Source: Saposhnikovia divaricata (taxonomy: Eukaryota > Streptophyta > Magnoliopsida > Apiales > Apiaceae). Taken from it: 64,000 bases of DNA. The translations under genes and the position numbers were made by a program. The stretch lies in contig CM071595.1 in NCBI GenBank assembly GCA_036435485.1, positions 124,001 through 188,000 of the forward strand. The letters are read 5' to 3'. Every line of letters starts with the position of its first letter. Position 1 is the stretch's first letter. This document shows, one piece after another, positions 51,636 through 63,439 of the stretch. A model generated the notes under the pieces. The model was given only the letters and a program-made list of their open reading frames with translations. It was not told the origin of the DNA and made no database searches.

Positions 51636-52186
51636 TGCCTTCGTGACGACCTTGACTCCAGGACTTCAGTTTCCATCTTGAATACCAGTTTTTCATATTG
51701 ATAGTAGAACATCAACGTCAACACTTGAATATCGAAACGAAGACCAACAATATGGTCATTCATGACTTTTGTTTAAGGCTCCCCTAATTTTTGATTAGCA
51801 CTGCTAATCCCATACTTTGCATTTCTTGATTAGGCTCCCCTAAACATAATCAGCTTCCAAAGCTCCTTTTGTCGTGCCTCCATAGCTCTGTTGTGATGAT
51901 TTTATCTTATTTAACAGCATTTGAACACCCTATCTAAACACTTGTACATTAATAAACAAACATCCTTAGTTGATTGTTAAGGGTCTCAGACCTTCCATGA
52001 ACAAGCTTCAAACTCCTTTCAAGGGCTTCACGTTTGCCTGATCTTAAATAGAATTACTTTGAACCTTTCAACCACCATGTTGGAATGTTGATTCAGTGGC
52101 TCATTCTTGAGCTGTTCTTGAATCTCTTGATCCAAGGTTGGCTCTGATAGCTTCGCTGGCCTTCAATGGCTTTAGTTCCTTAGTCC

Positions 52187-52897
52187 TAGGGATGGCAAAA
52201 AAATCCGATCCGACGGATACCCGATCCGAAACCCGAAATTTTGGATAACCCGAACCCGATTTTTTGGATTTGGATTTGGATATTATGAAACCCGATCCGA
52301 AACCCGAAAACCGATCCAAACCCGAAACCCGAATATATATATATATATATCTGTGTGTGTGTGTATGTATATATGTATATAATTTATACTATAATATATT
52401 TCATAATGTAATACATTTTATATAAAAGTCATTGGTATCGTATAACAAATAACCTTGTATTATTAAAACCGAAATATTAAAACATTTTTAGACTCTAAGT
52501 GTTTAAGATGTATTTCATATCAAATCTATTTGGTTATTTTAATGATTTAAATTCATTTAAAAATTGATTATATGTAAAATTTTATAACAAAATTAAATAT
52601 TAAAATATTAAAATTAATGCACAGAATATAATTTATTTATATAATATTAATAACACTTTTTATAATGTATAAATATTATAGTGTGTGTTATATAAAACTT
52701 GATTGAAAATTTCTGGTTTTCGGGTTTCGGGTTTCGGGTATTATTCAAATCCAAAAAATTTCGGGTTTCGGGTATACCCGAAATCCATTGGATCGGGTTC
52801 GGGTTTCAGTTTTCGGGTATTTTTCGGGTTCGGGTTTTATCCAAAAAATCGGGTTTGGATTTGGATTTTACCAAACCCGACCCGATTGCCATCCCTA
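52187..52897. mobile_element. hAT MITE (711 bp) nested in the Tat element
   Basis: It begins TAGGGATGGCAA and ends TTGCCATCCCTA, with an exact 8-bp duplication CTTAGTCC (52179-52186, 52898-52905). Subterminal CCCGAAACCCGA and its complement TCGGGTTTCGGG repeat many times. The centre is AT-rich and non-coding. Confidence 0.95.
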
Positions 52898-53544
52898 CTT
52901 AGTCCTTGATTTAGAACACAAGGCTAGGATTCTAAGTTTTCTTAACGTTATTAACCCACAATTCAAAGTTCACATTTGAACGTTCAAGGTTGATGTTGGT
53001 GTTTTGGACCACCAACACGAGGTTTCAGGTCAATATGAGGTGTTTGCTATGCCTTGAATGGTTTTGTGAACCTTGAATTCAAGCGACTTGTTTCTTAGTC
53101 CTCGTGACCTTCCAGGCCTAAACTTATTTTCTAAATCCTTGGTTTTAAGGTTATTATCAACCCTTGATTCTCATTCTAAGATGTAGAAATGATGAAGTCC
53201 CTTAGTTCTTGCCCCCTTGATTCATATGGTGGAGGCCTTGCTTCTCGGCTAATTGTTCAGGAAATCCACTTGCTCCTTAGCACTTGACCTCAGGTCTGGT
53301 GTGCCTTGGTTGGTTTCCAACCCTTTATCTTGATTCTAGGTTTTCAACCTTCTTCTTATGCTCATGGAACCTTGAATAGGTTTTATTTTGACTAATGACT
53401 CTTAATTCAAGGCCTTGAATTCAAGCGACAAGCTCGATTGGAGGTAGACAGCTTTATTGGCCATTAAGGCTTAAATTTTGATTTGAGATTTGAGGTTCAA
53501 GCCTTCAATCCTTAGCCTTAGAATGTATTCTCCATGCTATTCTT

Positions 53545-55136
53545 GGTAGCAAGATTTTGTTTTTGACGCTCCATCAAAATAGAGCACCCACTATTCATTC
53601 AGGGTCATGTTTTCATCTTCATTCTTGTTTTATAATCCTTTACCCTTTTTGGTTAATACCTCTTGCCCCCCGACTTCTTGGTTGTTAATGGCACGTTCAA
53701 CCACGAAGTCAGCTAAGGCTTGGGCTTCGATGGCCATCCTTGGCTTATACTTGATATCAAATTCCTCTAACTCGATTGCCCACTTGATGAGCCTACAAAT
53801 GGTTTTCGGGCCATGGAGTATGTTCCTCAAAGGCTGGTCCACCAGGACTTCAATCTTATGTGCCTGAAAGTACGGTCATAGCTTTCTCGAGGCTGTTACC
53901 AATACAAAATCAACTTCTTGATGGGAGAGTAATTCAATTCAGCTCCATGTTGCTCGCGTAGTAGATAGGTTTCTGAACTTTGTTCTATTCTCCAATGAGG
54001 ACGGCACTCAGTGTTTGTTCAAACACCGCCAAATATAGGTAAAGAGTCTCCCCGGGACTAGGTTTGGCCAACAATGGGGCTTCAGTCATGTATTTCTTTT
54101 ATTGTTCAAAGGCCTCCTGACTCTCGGGAGTCCACTCAAAGTTATTCATCTTCTTCAATACTTGAAAGAAAGGTAAGCACTTATCACCAGATTCGGAGAT
54201 AAATCTCCCTAAGGCTGCAACTCGGCCTGTCAACTTCTATACGTCTCGTATAGAGCGGGGTGGTTCCATATCCAAAATCTCTTTGATCTTATCAGGGTTG
54301 GCCTCTATGTCTCTTTTTGAAACCATCAGACCCAAAAATTTTCTTGATTCAATGCCAAAAGCACATTTGGCTGGATTCAACATCATCTTGTGGTGCCTCA
54401 GTACTTCGAATGCCTCTCTGAGGTGCTTAATGTGTTCTGCCGTAAACAGACTTTTGACTAACATATCATCAACATAGACCTCCATGGTTTTTCCAATCAG
54501 ACGGGCGAATATCTTATTCACCAATCGTTGGTAAGTAGCTCTTGCATTCTTGAGTCCAAAAGCCATGACAAGATAACAGAAAACACCAAAATCGGTTATG
54601 AAGGATACCTTAGGGATGTCATCCTTTTGCATCTTAATCTGGTTGTAATTTCTGAACCCGTCCATGGAGCTCAACATCTCATGCCCAGCTGTGGCATCTA
54701 TCAATGTATCTATCCTTGGTGGAGGGAAACAATCCTTAGGGCACGCATCATTCAAATCAGTGAAGTCTATACACATCCTCCACTTTCCATTTGCCTTCTT
54801 GACCATCATAGGATTAGCCAACCATTCGGGGAACTGAATCTCCTCAATGAACCCAGCTTCTAAGAGCTTGTAAACTTCTTGCTTAATGGCCTCCTACCTT
54901 TCAGGAGCAAAATTTCTCTTCTTCTTCTTTATCGTCTTCCGCTTTGGATCGACATTCAACTTGTGAGCTATGAGTTGGGGATCAATCCCTGGCATGTCAG
55001 CCACTGTCCAAGCAAACACATCACTATTCTCCAGTAAGAATGCTATCAACCTGCCCTTCAAGGGTTCCTTCAAAGAAGCTCCAATATATGTAACATTTTC
55101 AACGGTGGAGTAGTTTGATAAGGGATTTAAAGGCAC
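53545..55136 (-). pseudogene. Tat reverse transcriptase - RNase H, decayed
   Basis: RT reads FLLENSDVFAWTVADMPGID, KANGKWRMCIDFTDLNDACP, LVMAFGLKNARATYQRLVN, MEVYVDDMLVKS and CAFGIESRKFLGLMVSKRDI. RNase H follows with WAIELEEFDIKYKPRM. The second RNase H begins WVLYFDGASKTKS and is cut off after a few residues near 53545. Stops at 54894 (after APER) and 54237 (after SIRDV) are TAG where Gln is expected. Further stops and frame shifts occur between 54237 and 53850. Confidence 0.88.
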
Positions 55137-55945
55137 TTTGGTTTAGCTCTTCATGGGAACAAGGGCATCGTGCCTTGCTCAGGGATATGAATACAAGTTT
55201 CAAAGTTACTTTTTGGACCTTCTTGGTTTTCTTGGACTCCCTGGTCTTGATCAAGGATGCCCTTGGATTCCCGGATCCTTGGTTGAGATTCAAGGTCTGT
55301 TGTTAGCCTTGCATGGCTTGAGCGGCCACATGTGGTGTAATTATTCATCTTATCTTGTATCCAGGGTCCTTTATGGACTTGAATTTTGATTGTATTGTAA
55401 TCCAACTGTTGATCTTTCGGGGCCTTTTCTATGCTTGCGCTTGTTTTCATTCATATATTCTTTTATTTTCGGTACTTGGTCATCTTTGACTTACACACAT
55501 CGGGTGCTTGGTACATAAATAAAATCACATAATCAATGAATGGAAAACAAACTTGTATTAATAACTTGAAATGGGTTCAACCCTTACATAGAGTACTACT
55601 GTCCTACTCGGAGCAACATGCTCTGCGATGGTTTCATCGAACCTTATTTCTACTTCTACAAGATAAATACAAAGCAAAGTCCTACTAGGATAATTTGAGC
55701 CTATCGGGGCTTTGCAAGACTAGGTCTGCACCACTTGATTTTGTTTTTGATGCTCCATCAAAATAGAGCACCCACTACTCCTTTTGGTCTCCTTATCCTT
55801 ATTCTGAAGTTCACTTTCTGCTTGGGGTACTATCTCCTGCCCCCCGACTTCTTGATTGCCAATGGTACATTCAACCACGAAATCAGTTGACACCTTAGCC
55901 TCAATGGCTATCCGAGGCTTATATGTGATGTCCTCTGCTGGCCTT
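55137..55945 (-). pseudogene. Misplaced RNase H / second RNase H segment between protease and RT
   Basis: The protease-region frame ...RPAEDI continues directly as TYKPRIAIEAKVSTDFVVEC and NQEVGGQE, a second copy of the region found in its normal place at 53842-53630 (YKPRMAIEAQALADFVVER). In another frame WVLYFDGASKTKSSGADLVL (about 55770-55710), the start of the archaeal-type RNase H, follows. The remainder to 55137 is AT-rich non-coding DNA that I cannot identify. The normal RT linker resumes at PLNPLSNYSTVENVTYIG. Confidence 0.75.
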
Positions 55946-56440
55946 TCTTGGTGTTCCTTATCACCGCGGACATCCATGTCTTCAATCGGAAGGACCTGCC
56001 CCCCGACTCCGTCAGGCCTTAACGCGGTTGCATAACAGCTCCTAGCCATTTTCTGGTCACCTTTTTGTTCTCCTACACCATTCCTGGTTGGAAACTTGAT
56101 CTTCATGTGATTGGTTGAGGCCATAGCCTTAAAAGCGTGAAGTCCAGTCCTCCCAAGGATGGCATTGTAGGTAAAAGATGTTTTGATAACCAAAAAGTTC
56201 AACATCTGAGTGGCCTCTATCGGCTTCTGTCCGATGGTGATGGGCAACTGAATAGTTCCCTCAACTTTAGATTCTACTCCATTAAACCCGTATATAGGCA
56301 TGTTGGAGGGGGTCAATTGAGAGTCATTATACCCCATCTTTATAAATGCATCATGAAACAAGATATCCACAGAAGCTCCATTGCCAATCAAGACTCGCAA
56401 ATTTTGGTGTTTCTCCAACAATATGCATTATTTCTTTGGC
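55945..56440 (-). pseudogene. Tat protease region with altered active site
   Basis: RVLIGNGASVDILFHDAF occupies the place of the usual (I/L)DNGAS aspartic protease motif. The catalytic Asp codon is GGC at 56383-56385, giving Gly. Downstream, YNAILGRTGLHAFKAMAST is the conserved second half of the domain. The frame to gag is broken upstream of 56421. Confidence 0.75.
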
Positions 56441-56499
56441 ATAAGCCTTTCGGGAATTCTTTGTTGTCCCGGCCGCAGTTGGGGCTCCTGAGATCATGT

Positions 56500-57231
56500 T
56501 GATTACTGGCCTTCAGGGCTGCAGGGTGCGATCTCGATCATCATCGCTCCTATCATACTCTCTTCTTTGATCACCACGATCTTCACCCTTAGTGAAGTGG
56601 CTTAGTTTCCCTCTACGGATCAAAAACTCGATCTCATCTTTGAGTTGCTTGCAATCATCAATGTCATGCCTGTCAGGGTTTGAGGAAATGCTCTGCACTT
56701 TAGAGCATCACTTGGAGGCTGCAACAACAGTGCGTTTGAGAATTTCCTGACGTGATTTGCGGGATCACCCGTTCCATTATAAGCCTTAATTGTTGGCATC
56801 TTGAACTTCCTGGAAATACGAGCATTCATCACCTCCTCATTAAACGGGGCTGTGGGATCATTAGGATCTCCAAGAGGCATTAGATCTTTGGGGTTTTCCT
56901 TGGGGGTTTCCACCCTTGTTGTTCTTCCAGTAAGGGCATCAGCCATTCTTTTCCTCCTTGAAGACCTTTGCAAATCAATAAGGGGAATCCCTCCTGCAGT
57001 CGGAGGAGGTTGATTTTGATTTTTTCTCGCCTGCTCTCTTGCCATGTCATCTTTCAGTTTTAAGATCTTGGCCTTGTGAGCCCTTATCCTCTCCGCAATT
57101 GTCAAAGGGGGTCCATCATGGATAGTTTGTGTCCTCCTTCGAGGTTCTCTGCCAGTGCATCGCCTCCTCGGGGCCTATTTATGATCATCGTCCTCAGATG
57201 ACGAGTCGTCGACGATTCGTCAGTATAGGGG
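56500..57231 (-). pseudogene. Tat gag with internal deletion
   Basis: The N-terminal part reads ERIRAHKAKILKLKDDMARE. The capsid-like part reads KAYNGTGDPANHVRKF and KCRAFPQTL. Near 56690 this is joined at once to NPDRHDIDDCKQLKDEIEFL, which normally lies well downstream, so the middle of gag is missing. Upstream of 57105 the frame is open toward 57231 (DDSSSEDDDHK) with one stop, and is then cut by the CACTA terminus. Confidence 0.75.
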
Positions 57232-58214
57232 CACTACACCATAGGTGACTTTACACAACATTTTTGCGTGGTGTTGCCGTCTGAAAATGTTATGCCGTAG
57301 CTATTTTTATCCTTACCTATTACAACACCGAGTATTTGTGTTAGCGTATACATGATAAATGTTGCCGTAGATGTTTTATAATGTATATGATTAACTAAAA
57401 TATAAATTAAATAATCATTTTACATAAAATTGATAAAAATTCTTAAAAAATGATTTTTTTTTTGGAATATGAATTGGAGTGAATGGTATTTTTTTTAAAG
57501 TAATATATTTTTCAATAATTTTAAAATTGATAAATTTAAAATTGTTACATTTTTTAATTAAGAAATTGTATATATGTATTAAAAATAATTCACACTATAA
57601 ATAATACTTTACATAAAACAATTAAAAATTGTGAAATAAAATTATTTCTTATATCAAAAACATTAATAAGAATGAAAATGATGATTTTTTTGAATAATCT
57701 GAAATTGAAATATTACAAAATTCTTTTAAAAAAATAGAAATGTAAATAAGGGGCACAGCTCCCGGTGAAAATTAAGACGCGCGCTTGTGTGAAATTCAGT
57801 GCCTTAAACAAAATTAGGGCGGCCAAAATTTCAGTCTCTCATTTCTCTTTCTCGCCTCTCTCGCAACTCTCTCTCTCATTCTCAACTCTCTCGTTAAACT
57901 CTCTCTCACATTCATTCTTCTTTATTTTTCTTCAATTAATACATATTTGGTTCAAATTAGGCTTCTCTATTGAATATGGCTTCGGTTTGAGGGTTTGGTT
58001 TCTTCAAATTGGAACTTTTTCAAATTAGGGGTTTTTCAAATTAGGGGTTCTTCGTTTTGAGTTTAATTGATTTGAATTCTTTAGTTAATTAGGGCTTCAA
58101 CTGATTAAGATTTCTTTGCAATTTCAGGACTTCGGATTTGGAGCTTTGGATTACAGTAGAGTTGGGCCTTGGATTTGAGGTATAATCTAGTTTCAGTGGA
58201 TTTTTCAAATTACC

Positions 58215-58299
58215 TGATGAAAAGAACCCATTTCATCATATGGAAAGGGTTCTGGGCTGTGAGAGCTAGGCCATGACACTGATTGCATCTAGCTCTCAC
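58215..58299. repeat. Two adjacent perfect hairpins
   Basis: TGATGAAA...TTTCATCA (58215-58238, 8-bp arms) is followed 20 bp later by GTGAGAGCTAG...CTAGCTCTCAC (58259-58299, 11-bp arms, 19-base loop). The arms are too short for a standard microRNA precursor. Confidence 0.7.
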
Positions 58300-59633
58300 C
58301 TTAATACCTGTTATATTTCATATTCCTCCATTTTCTAAGCTACATTTTGTTTAATTAATGACATCCTATCTTTTCTGCATATACATTTTCCTATTGGTCA
58401 GTATGTGGACTTGATTTTTATGAAGACTTGCCCACTATATATTCCCATCCAATATGTATACTTAAAAATCCCATTTTTGTAAGGGAGAATGGATAGAGAT
58501 GAGAGCAGAGCACTCTGTTTTTTCATTTATTCCATATTCATTCTTTAATTGTCTCCAAAACACAACAATTTTAATACTGACAAAACCAACTACTTTGAAT
58601 TCTCACAACACAATATTTATTAATATTTAAGTCTTGCCTCGACAAGAATTTGGTTTAAGCTTTTTTTTTTGCTAAGCGGTTTAAGCTTATTTAGTTTACC
58701 TATTTTAAAAACATGTCCTTTGTAGCAGAGGAGCAGACAAGCCCTGTTTCCTGATTTTTCAAAAATTTTTGAGATTGGGAAAAATCTTGAAGGGTTTTTG
58801 TGGGTTTTTGGTGAATTGTAATACCCATATGTGGATTTGAATTTTCTGGTGATTTCACTATTGTTCAACAGAAGTATTATACTGGTGAGTCTAGTTTTGT
58901 TACTCTGTTTCTGCTTGTCTTTCATGATATTATAACTAGTTTGAACAGTTTTTGAAACTTGCTTTAACTCAGTTTAAGTATATTTATGATCTATCTGTGT
59001 TATTTCACCTAGATGTTTTCTGTGAGTTTCTATATTACCATCTAATACCTATGCAAGCTCTATGCATGTATATATCAGCTTGGGTGAGATTGAAATCATG
59101 TTTAAGGCTTTGTTATTTGTTCCATCTGACTTTTAATATCATACGAAAAAAAGGTTCCATATTGGTAGCTGAAATTTTATCCTAGAGTTTTGATAGGTAG
59201 TACAGATACAAGGGTACCGAGGGAGGCTGAAGCCCTAGCTAAACTCGGGAAGTTAGTGCGGAAAATCTGGAGCAGATTGACGACATGTCAGTTTTGTCTG
59301 AATTTCATTACCAAAACTAAAGGTACATTAGCACTAGTGCATGCCATTCTTGTCGAACATTCTAGTATTAGTTACATACATACATACAGCATCCTGCATT
59401 GCAAGGTTTTCATGTACACCACATAATGCTCTACTGGAAATTTCAAAGAAAACAGGGGACTTAAAGTACTGTAAGCTAGGTGGTAAGCACTTTTTAATTT
59501 AAGCATATATATAACTCATGTTTTTAGGGTAGGTTACGTAGTTCCTTTATGTGGGTTGTCTGTCTTTTTCTTTTATATAATTCTCAAAACTAATCAGTCA
59601 CAGATCATATTGTCTCTGTCGTGTGCTTAACAG

Positions 59634-59745
59634 ATCCCGTGTTGATGTCAGCAGCTGAACAGATCTTTAGTGCTAGTGGAAAGAGGATGAGACCAGCTCT
59701 GGTATTCCTAGTATCAAGAGCCACTATAGAATTTGTAGGCTTAAA
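59634..59745 (+). pseudogene. Single captured exon of a solanesyl diphosphate synthase-like gene
   Basis: The 112-nt block reads DPVLMSAAEQIFSASGKRMRP then ALVFLVSRATIEFVGLK without a stop. It is preceded by a pyrimidine-rich acceptor (CTTAACAG, ending 59633) and followed by GTAAG (59746-59750). Phase 2 at the end fits the next expected codon. The chain-length trans-prenyltransferase family (plastid SPS1/SPS2 type) has this stretch just before its first Asp-rich motif; the usual GGKRMRP is SGKRMRP here. No other exon of the gene is visible nearby, so it is an isolated fragment. Confidence 0.8.
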
Positions 59746-59816
59746 GTAAGAATAATGGACTATTTCTCATAAGAATAATGGACTCTTTCTCATATAAAGA
59801 ATAGGTGTATCTGCAT

Positions 59817-60419
59817 TCAAGCTAGAGGTCCACGCACTGACTTGTAAATGAGGTACGCTCGAGAGTTGATGAGCAAGTTCGGGGAGATAAACCTTGTACA
59901 AATCTCAAGGACGGAAAACTCAAGTGCTGATGCCTTAGCTAAGTTGGGTTCCACCAGGGAAGCGACTATGTTAGGGGTGATACCGTTGGAGATACAGCAG
60001 CAACCTAGCATTCCAAGATTCGATTGTATGGATATTGAAGTTCAGATGGAGGATACATGGATTACTCCCATTCTGGAGTACATCACAAAGGGGGTTCTAC
60101 CAACTGAAAAGGATGAAGCCTGAAGAATGAAGTACAAGGCCACACGCTATGCTCTTTACGATGGAAAGCTATATAAGAGGGGCTTCAATAAACCGCTTCT
60201 ACGATGTATAGTAGGTAGTGAGTGCGATTATATTATGCGGGAAGTACACGAAGGCATATGTGAAAACCACTCTGGAGGAACCTCATTGGCCCGTAAGATA
60301 CTTCGACAGGGGTACTATTGGCCGAATTTACAACAGGATGCTCACAAATTCTCAAAGGCATGTGATCGGTGTCAAAGGTATGCCAACTCCCATAGGAACC
60401 CTGCTGTGCCATTAAAACC
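59817..60419 (+). pseudogene. Tat second RNase H end plus integrase zinc-binding domain
   Basis: Plus-strand reading: RGPRTDL, stop, MRYARELMSKFGEINLVQI, SSADALAKLGSTREATMLG (end of the archaeal-type RNase H). After a TGA at 60121 it continues YALYDGKLYKRGFNKPLLRC, EGICENHSGGTSLARKILRQ, GYYWPNL and CDRCQRYANSHRNPAVPLKP, the HHCC zinc-binding head of integrase. It stops at 60419, where a new LTR begins. It is in the opposite orientation to the Tat element at 50.4-57.2 kb and supplies the part that element lacks. Confidence 0.85.
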
Positions 60420-60683
60420 TGTAAGAACCCCAAATTTTGGATATAATTAAAACTTTTTATTAAGTAATGATAAAATGAGGAACAATGATTCCGACAACAA
60501 GGTCACCAGCTCTAATGAATGGTGGTTTCAAAGAACAATGATTGTAATGAATGGATATTGCTTTGGACAATGATCCTGATGCATTGGTATATTGTCAGAA
60601 TAGAGTAATTCGATGGTTGAGGACCTAGATAAGAATAATCTATCATCCAGGAAGGAGCTAATGGATCCTTGAAGGGAAATGAG

Positions 60684-60757
60684 TACGTGCATAGTGTTTC
60701 CCATACGTGCATAGTATTTCCCATACGTGCATAGTGTTTCCTGTACGTGCATAGTAA
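60684..60757. repeat. 20-bp tandem repeat, four copies
   Basis: TACGTGCATAGTGTTTCCCA starts at 60684, 60704, 60724 and 60744 with small changes. The minus-strand open frames across it are repeat-derived. Confidence 0.9.
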
Positions 60758-63439
60758 TTTGGTGGATGAATAGTGATTTTGTAAGTTGGAAAACTTTTCA
60801 CGCCACCCTATGTACGGGACGTGATATGGATGTTTCGAAGTCATATTAGTGATACGCGGAGGAAATAAGTGAATGCAGAGACGATCGGAATTCAGAAATT
60901 CCAAATTCTTTTCGGTATAATATTTGACCGGGCAGTGGATTAAATATTATTATAATCCAAGAATTGAGATATTAACTTTGAGGATTTGATATTTTGGGAT
61001 GTTATTATATTGATTTAAGGATGAAGGTAGGAAACCACTGAGGAGTGGTTATGGCTACAATGTAATAAATGATATTTGGAAAGAATGAATGGAATTCGAC
61101 TTTATTATTTCTATGTCTTGAAGAATGCTAAAGGGTAACAACATAGGTAAGAATAATCTATCTTCTAAGGGAATAAGATATGGAAATTTCAAGCAGGAGA
61201 ATATTCTCATGTCATCCAGATCGGTAACGATTAATCCAGTAGTTCCGTAAAAAGGATAAGGAACGATCGAAAGAGAATACGGACAATTGTACCACCCTAA
61301 GAGAACAAGTAAAGAATACAGAATGAATAGTGTTTTGGTGGGAGTATATAATAATATGAGACGACACTATATAGAAGCATTCGGAACGGATTTCCGAGTT
61401 CGTATTAGTGATCCAGGGGGAAAATAAGTGTATGTAAAAGCTGTCGGATTCTGAAAAACCGCACTTTTATTTTCTCCGAGAGTTCCCTGGACACTGATAG
61501 CCTTAAGTATTTAACGAATGGATTTAAGGAATATAAATTGGAAAGTTGGAATGAAAGATGGAGAATGAAAGTATTAATATTAAAAAGGATTCCCGGTAAA
61601 CCCTAATTAGAAATCCGTGAAATATTCCTACGAACGATCAATCGAAACGGGCAATAACCGGACACAGAAACAAGCAGAGGAAGCAAGAGTCTTGTGCAAG
61701 CTACTAGTATAAAATATCTAGTAACCAAACTAGAATCAAGGAACTAGCACCCTAGAGAATGCAACTAAGTACTTAGCAAGGCAACCATGTAGTTAGGCTA
61801 AAACCACCACATTTTCAACACTTGTCATGGTATTTCCTCATCCAACACCTCATCACTTTAATAAAGTGAATTTATACAAGATATTATCTTGATAATAGAT
61901 GAGAGTGGATGAGATTAAAACAACATAAACCAAGCAACTCCCCCCCCCCATGAAAATTCCATTCGACTTCTTGCATAATTCAAGATCCAAAGTCCAACTT
62001 CCAACCATTGTTAAATCTCAAGAAAATTAAGGTGAGTCCTATATTTCATAACTAAGATATCCTATGAATTTCATCTTCAAATTCCATACCAATCTTGAGA
62101 TATAAAATCAAGAAGATGATGATGAATAGTAACTTTTAAGTATTAACTTTGTGTTCTTGTTTTCTTTTGATTGATTCAAGTATACCAAGGCTACTTAAGG
62201 ATCATTCAAGGCTTAACAAGTGTTATTCACTCTCCAAGGAAGGTATAAAGCTCAAGAACCCTTAGTACTACTTTGAGTTTATGGATCTTTTTGGATGGAT
62301 ATATGATGGAGAGGTGTTAGTATGCTTAGATCCATGTATGCATAATTGGTTGTTATTGATATTTCATACTTGTTGGATTTGAGTTGTTCTTGAGATATCA
62401 TTACTTAGAATAAATGATAAACTTTAGGTCTTGACTTGGTTGTTGTTGGAGGATGATTTGATGATGATAAAAATTTGGAAAAGCGTGTAAACATAGCCGT
62501 TATAATGCCCGATTTTATAATATCATGTTTTGTATGCCATTTTTCACATCAAGACCCTACTGTCCAGAACCTTTTCTGCCATGTTAGGATAGCTTATGTT
62601 ATAAGCTTCGTTTTGATATAAAGATCACGTGAAACGGACTTACGGTTTAGGAATTACGGCCGGTTTACTAAAAGTAGTTCGAATCAGTAAACGAAAGTTC
62701 GTAACTGTAATTGAACCCTCGTAAACTATGTAACGTCATGGCGAATCTTGGTAAATAAATACTAGAGGTAAAAAGGAAGGTGTGAAAGAAAACCGTATGT
62801 CAAAAGGATCATTTTTTTCGATTTATTAAAAATGTTCGAGTCGAGGTTAAACGCGAACGAACCCCTAAAAGACGACTCTTTTATAACTTCGGTAAAACAC
62901 TTAGAAAACGGGCGATAAAACTCGGAGTATAATATTGGTTCGTAACGATCAACCTTAGAACTCATATGACTTAAGTATGTCCCAAGTATAAGTGCAGTGA
63001 CATGTCGTATTAACGAACGAATGTCGGGTCGGATCAGTGATAATAAGTAATCCACTAAAAGGGGTATAACGAGATAACTCGAGAACGTGTTTCGATTTAA
63101 ATATAACTTAACTTTTAATATGTTAAGTGATTAATCCCGAATGCCTTGGCTATTTATAGATCACCAAGCTGAACCGGGACCCGCTACCATTACCCCTTAC
63201 CGTACTCGACAACCAGGCAAGTTTCAATTCCCTTCTTTAGGCTGTTGTTGTGATTGAATAAATATATATATGTTTTCTGATATACATATGCCATAGCATG
63301 CATGTCTGCTTTCAAAGTTATATCACTATGTTTGTTCCTTGATTGTTATTGGCTTATAAATTAGATAGCTATCGTATCAGTTATAAGCCGGATTATTGTA
63401 AGACCCTCATAGAAGGGCGTATACATCTTATTCATCATT

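Larger units (their letters stand above)
50417..57231 (-). mobile_element. Defective Ty3/gypsy element, Tat lineage
   Basis: The order on the minus strand is gag (57.2-56.5 kb), protease (56.4-55.95 kb), a foreign RNase H segment (55.95-55.68 kb), RT-RNase H (55.14-53.6 kb), the first residues of the second (archaeal-type) RNase H, a long non-coding region with tandem repeats, and a 3' LTR. No integrase is present. The 5' end is cut off by a CACTA end at 57232. The extra RNase H and repeat-bearing 3' region are established features of the Tat/Ogre group. Confidence 0.8.
57232..60419 (+). mobile_element. CACTA element end with captured sequences (right limit unknown)
   Basis: CACTACACCATAGGTGACTT starts at 57232, exactly where the Tat gag frame stops. 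Subterminal TGTTGCCGT / ACAACACC motifs repeat over about 57265-57370. An AT-rich zone follows, then a CT-rich leader-like stretch (57830-57925), similar in layout to the CACTA end at 1-1458. Downstream lie a solanesyl diphosphate synthase-like exon and a Tat integrase fragment, both on the plus strand. I found no matching TAGTG end, so the right limit of 60419 is only the start of the next LTR. Confidence 0.55.

Noticed and set aside
51227..51763. 178-codon minus-strand open frame with Arg/Ala/Asp repeats
   Set aside because: It is translation of a 57-bp minisatellite whose period is divisible by three. There is no start context or domain.
52699..52979. Overlapping small open frames rich in Phe/Gly/Ser
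   Set aside because: They derive from TCGGGTTTCGGG subterminal repeats of the hAT MITE.
59190..59426. Possible upstream SPS exon (TRVPREAEALAKLGKLVRK)
   Set aside because: It does not match the family's expected sequence upstream of the captured exon, and has no convincing splice borders.
60512..60904. 130-codon minus-strand open frame
   Set aside because: It crosses the 20-bp tandem repeat (Cys-Thr-Tyr / His-Val repeats) in LTR-like DNA, with no domain.
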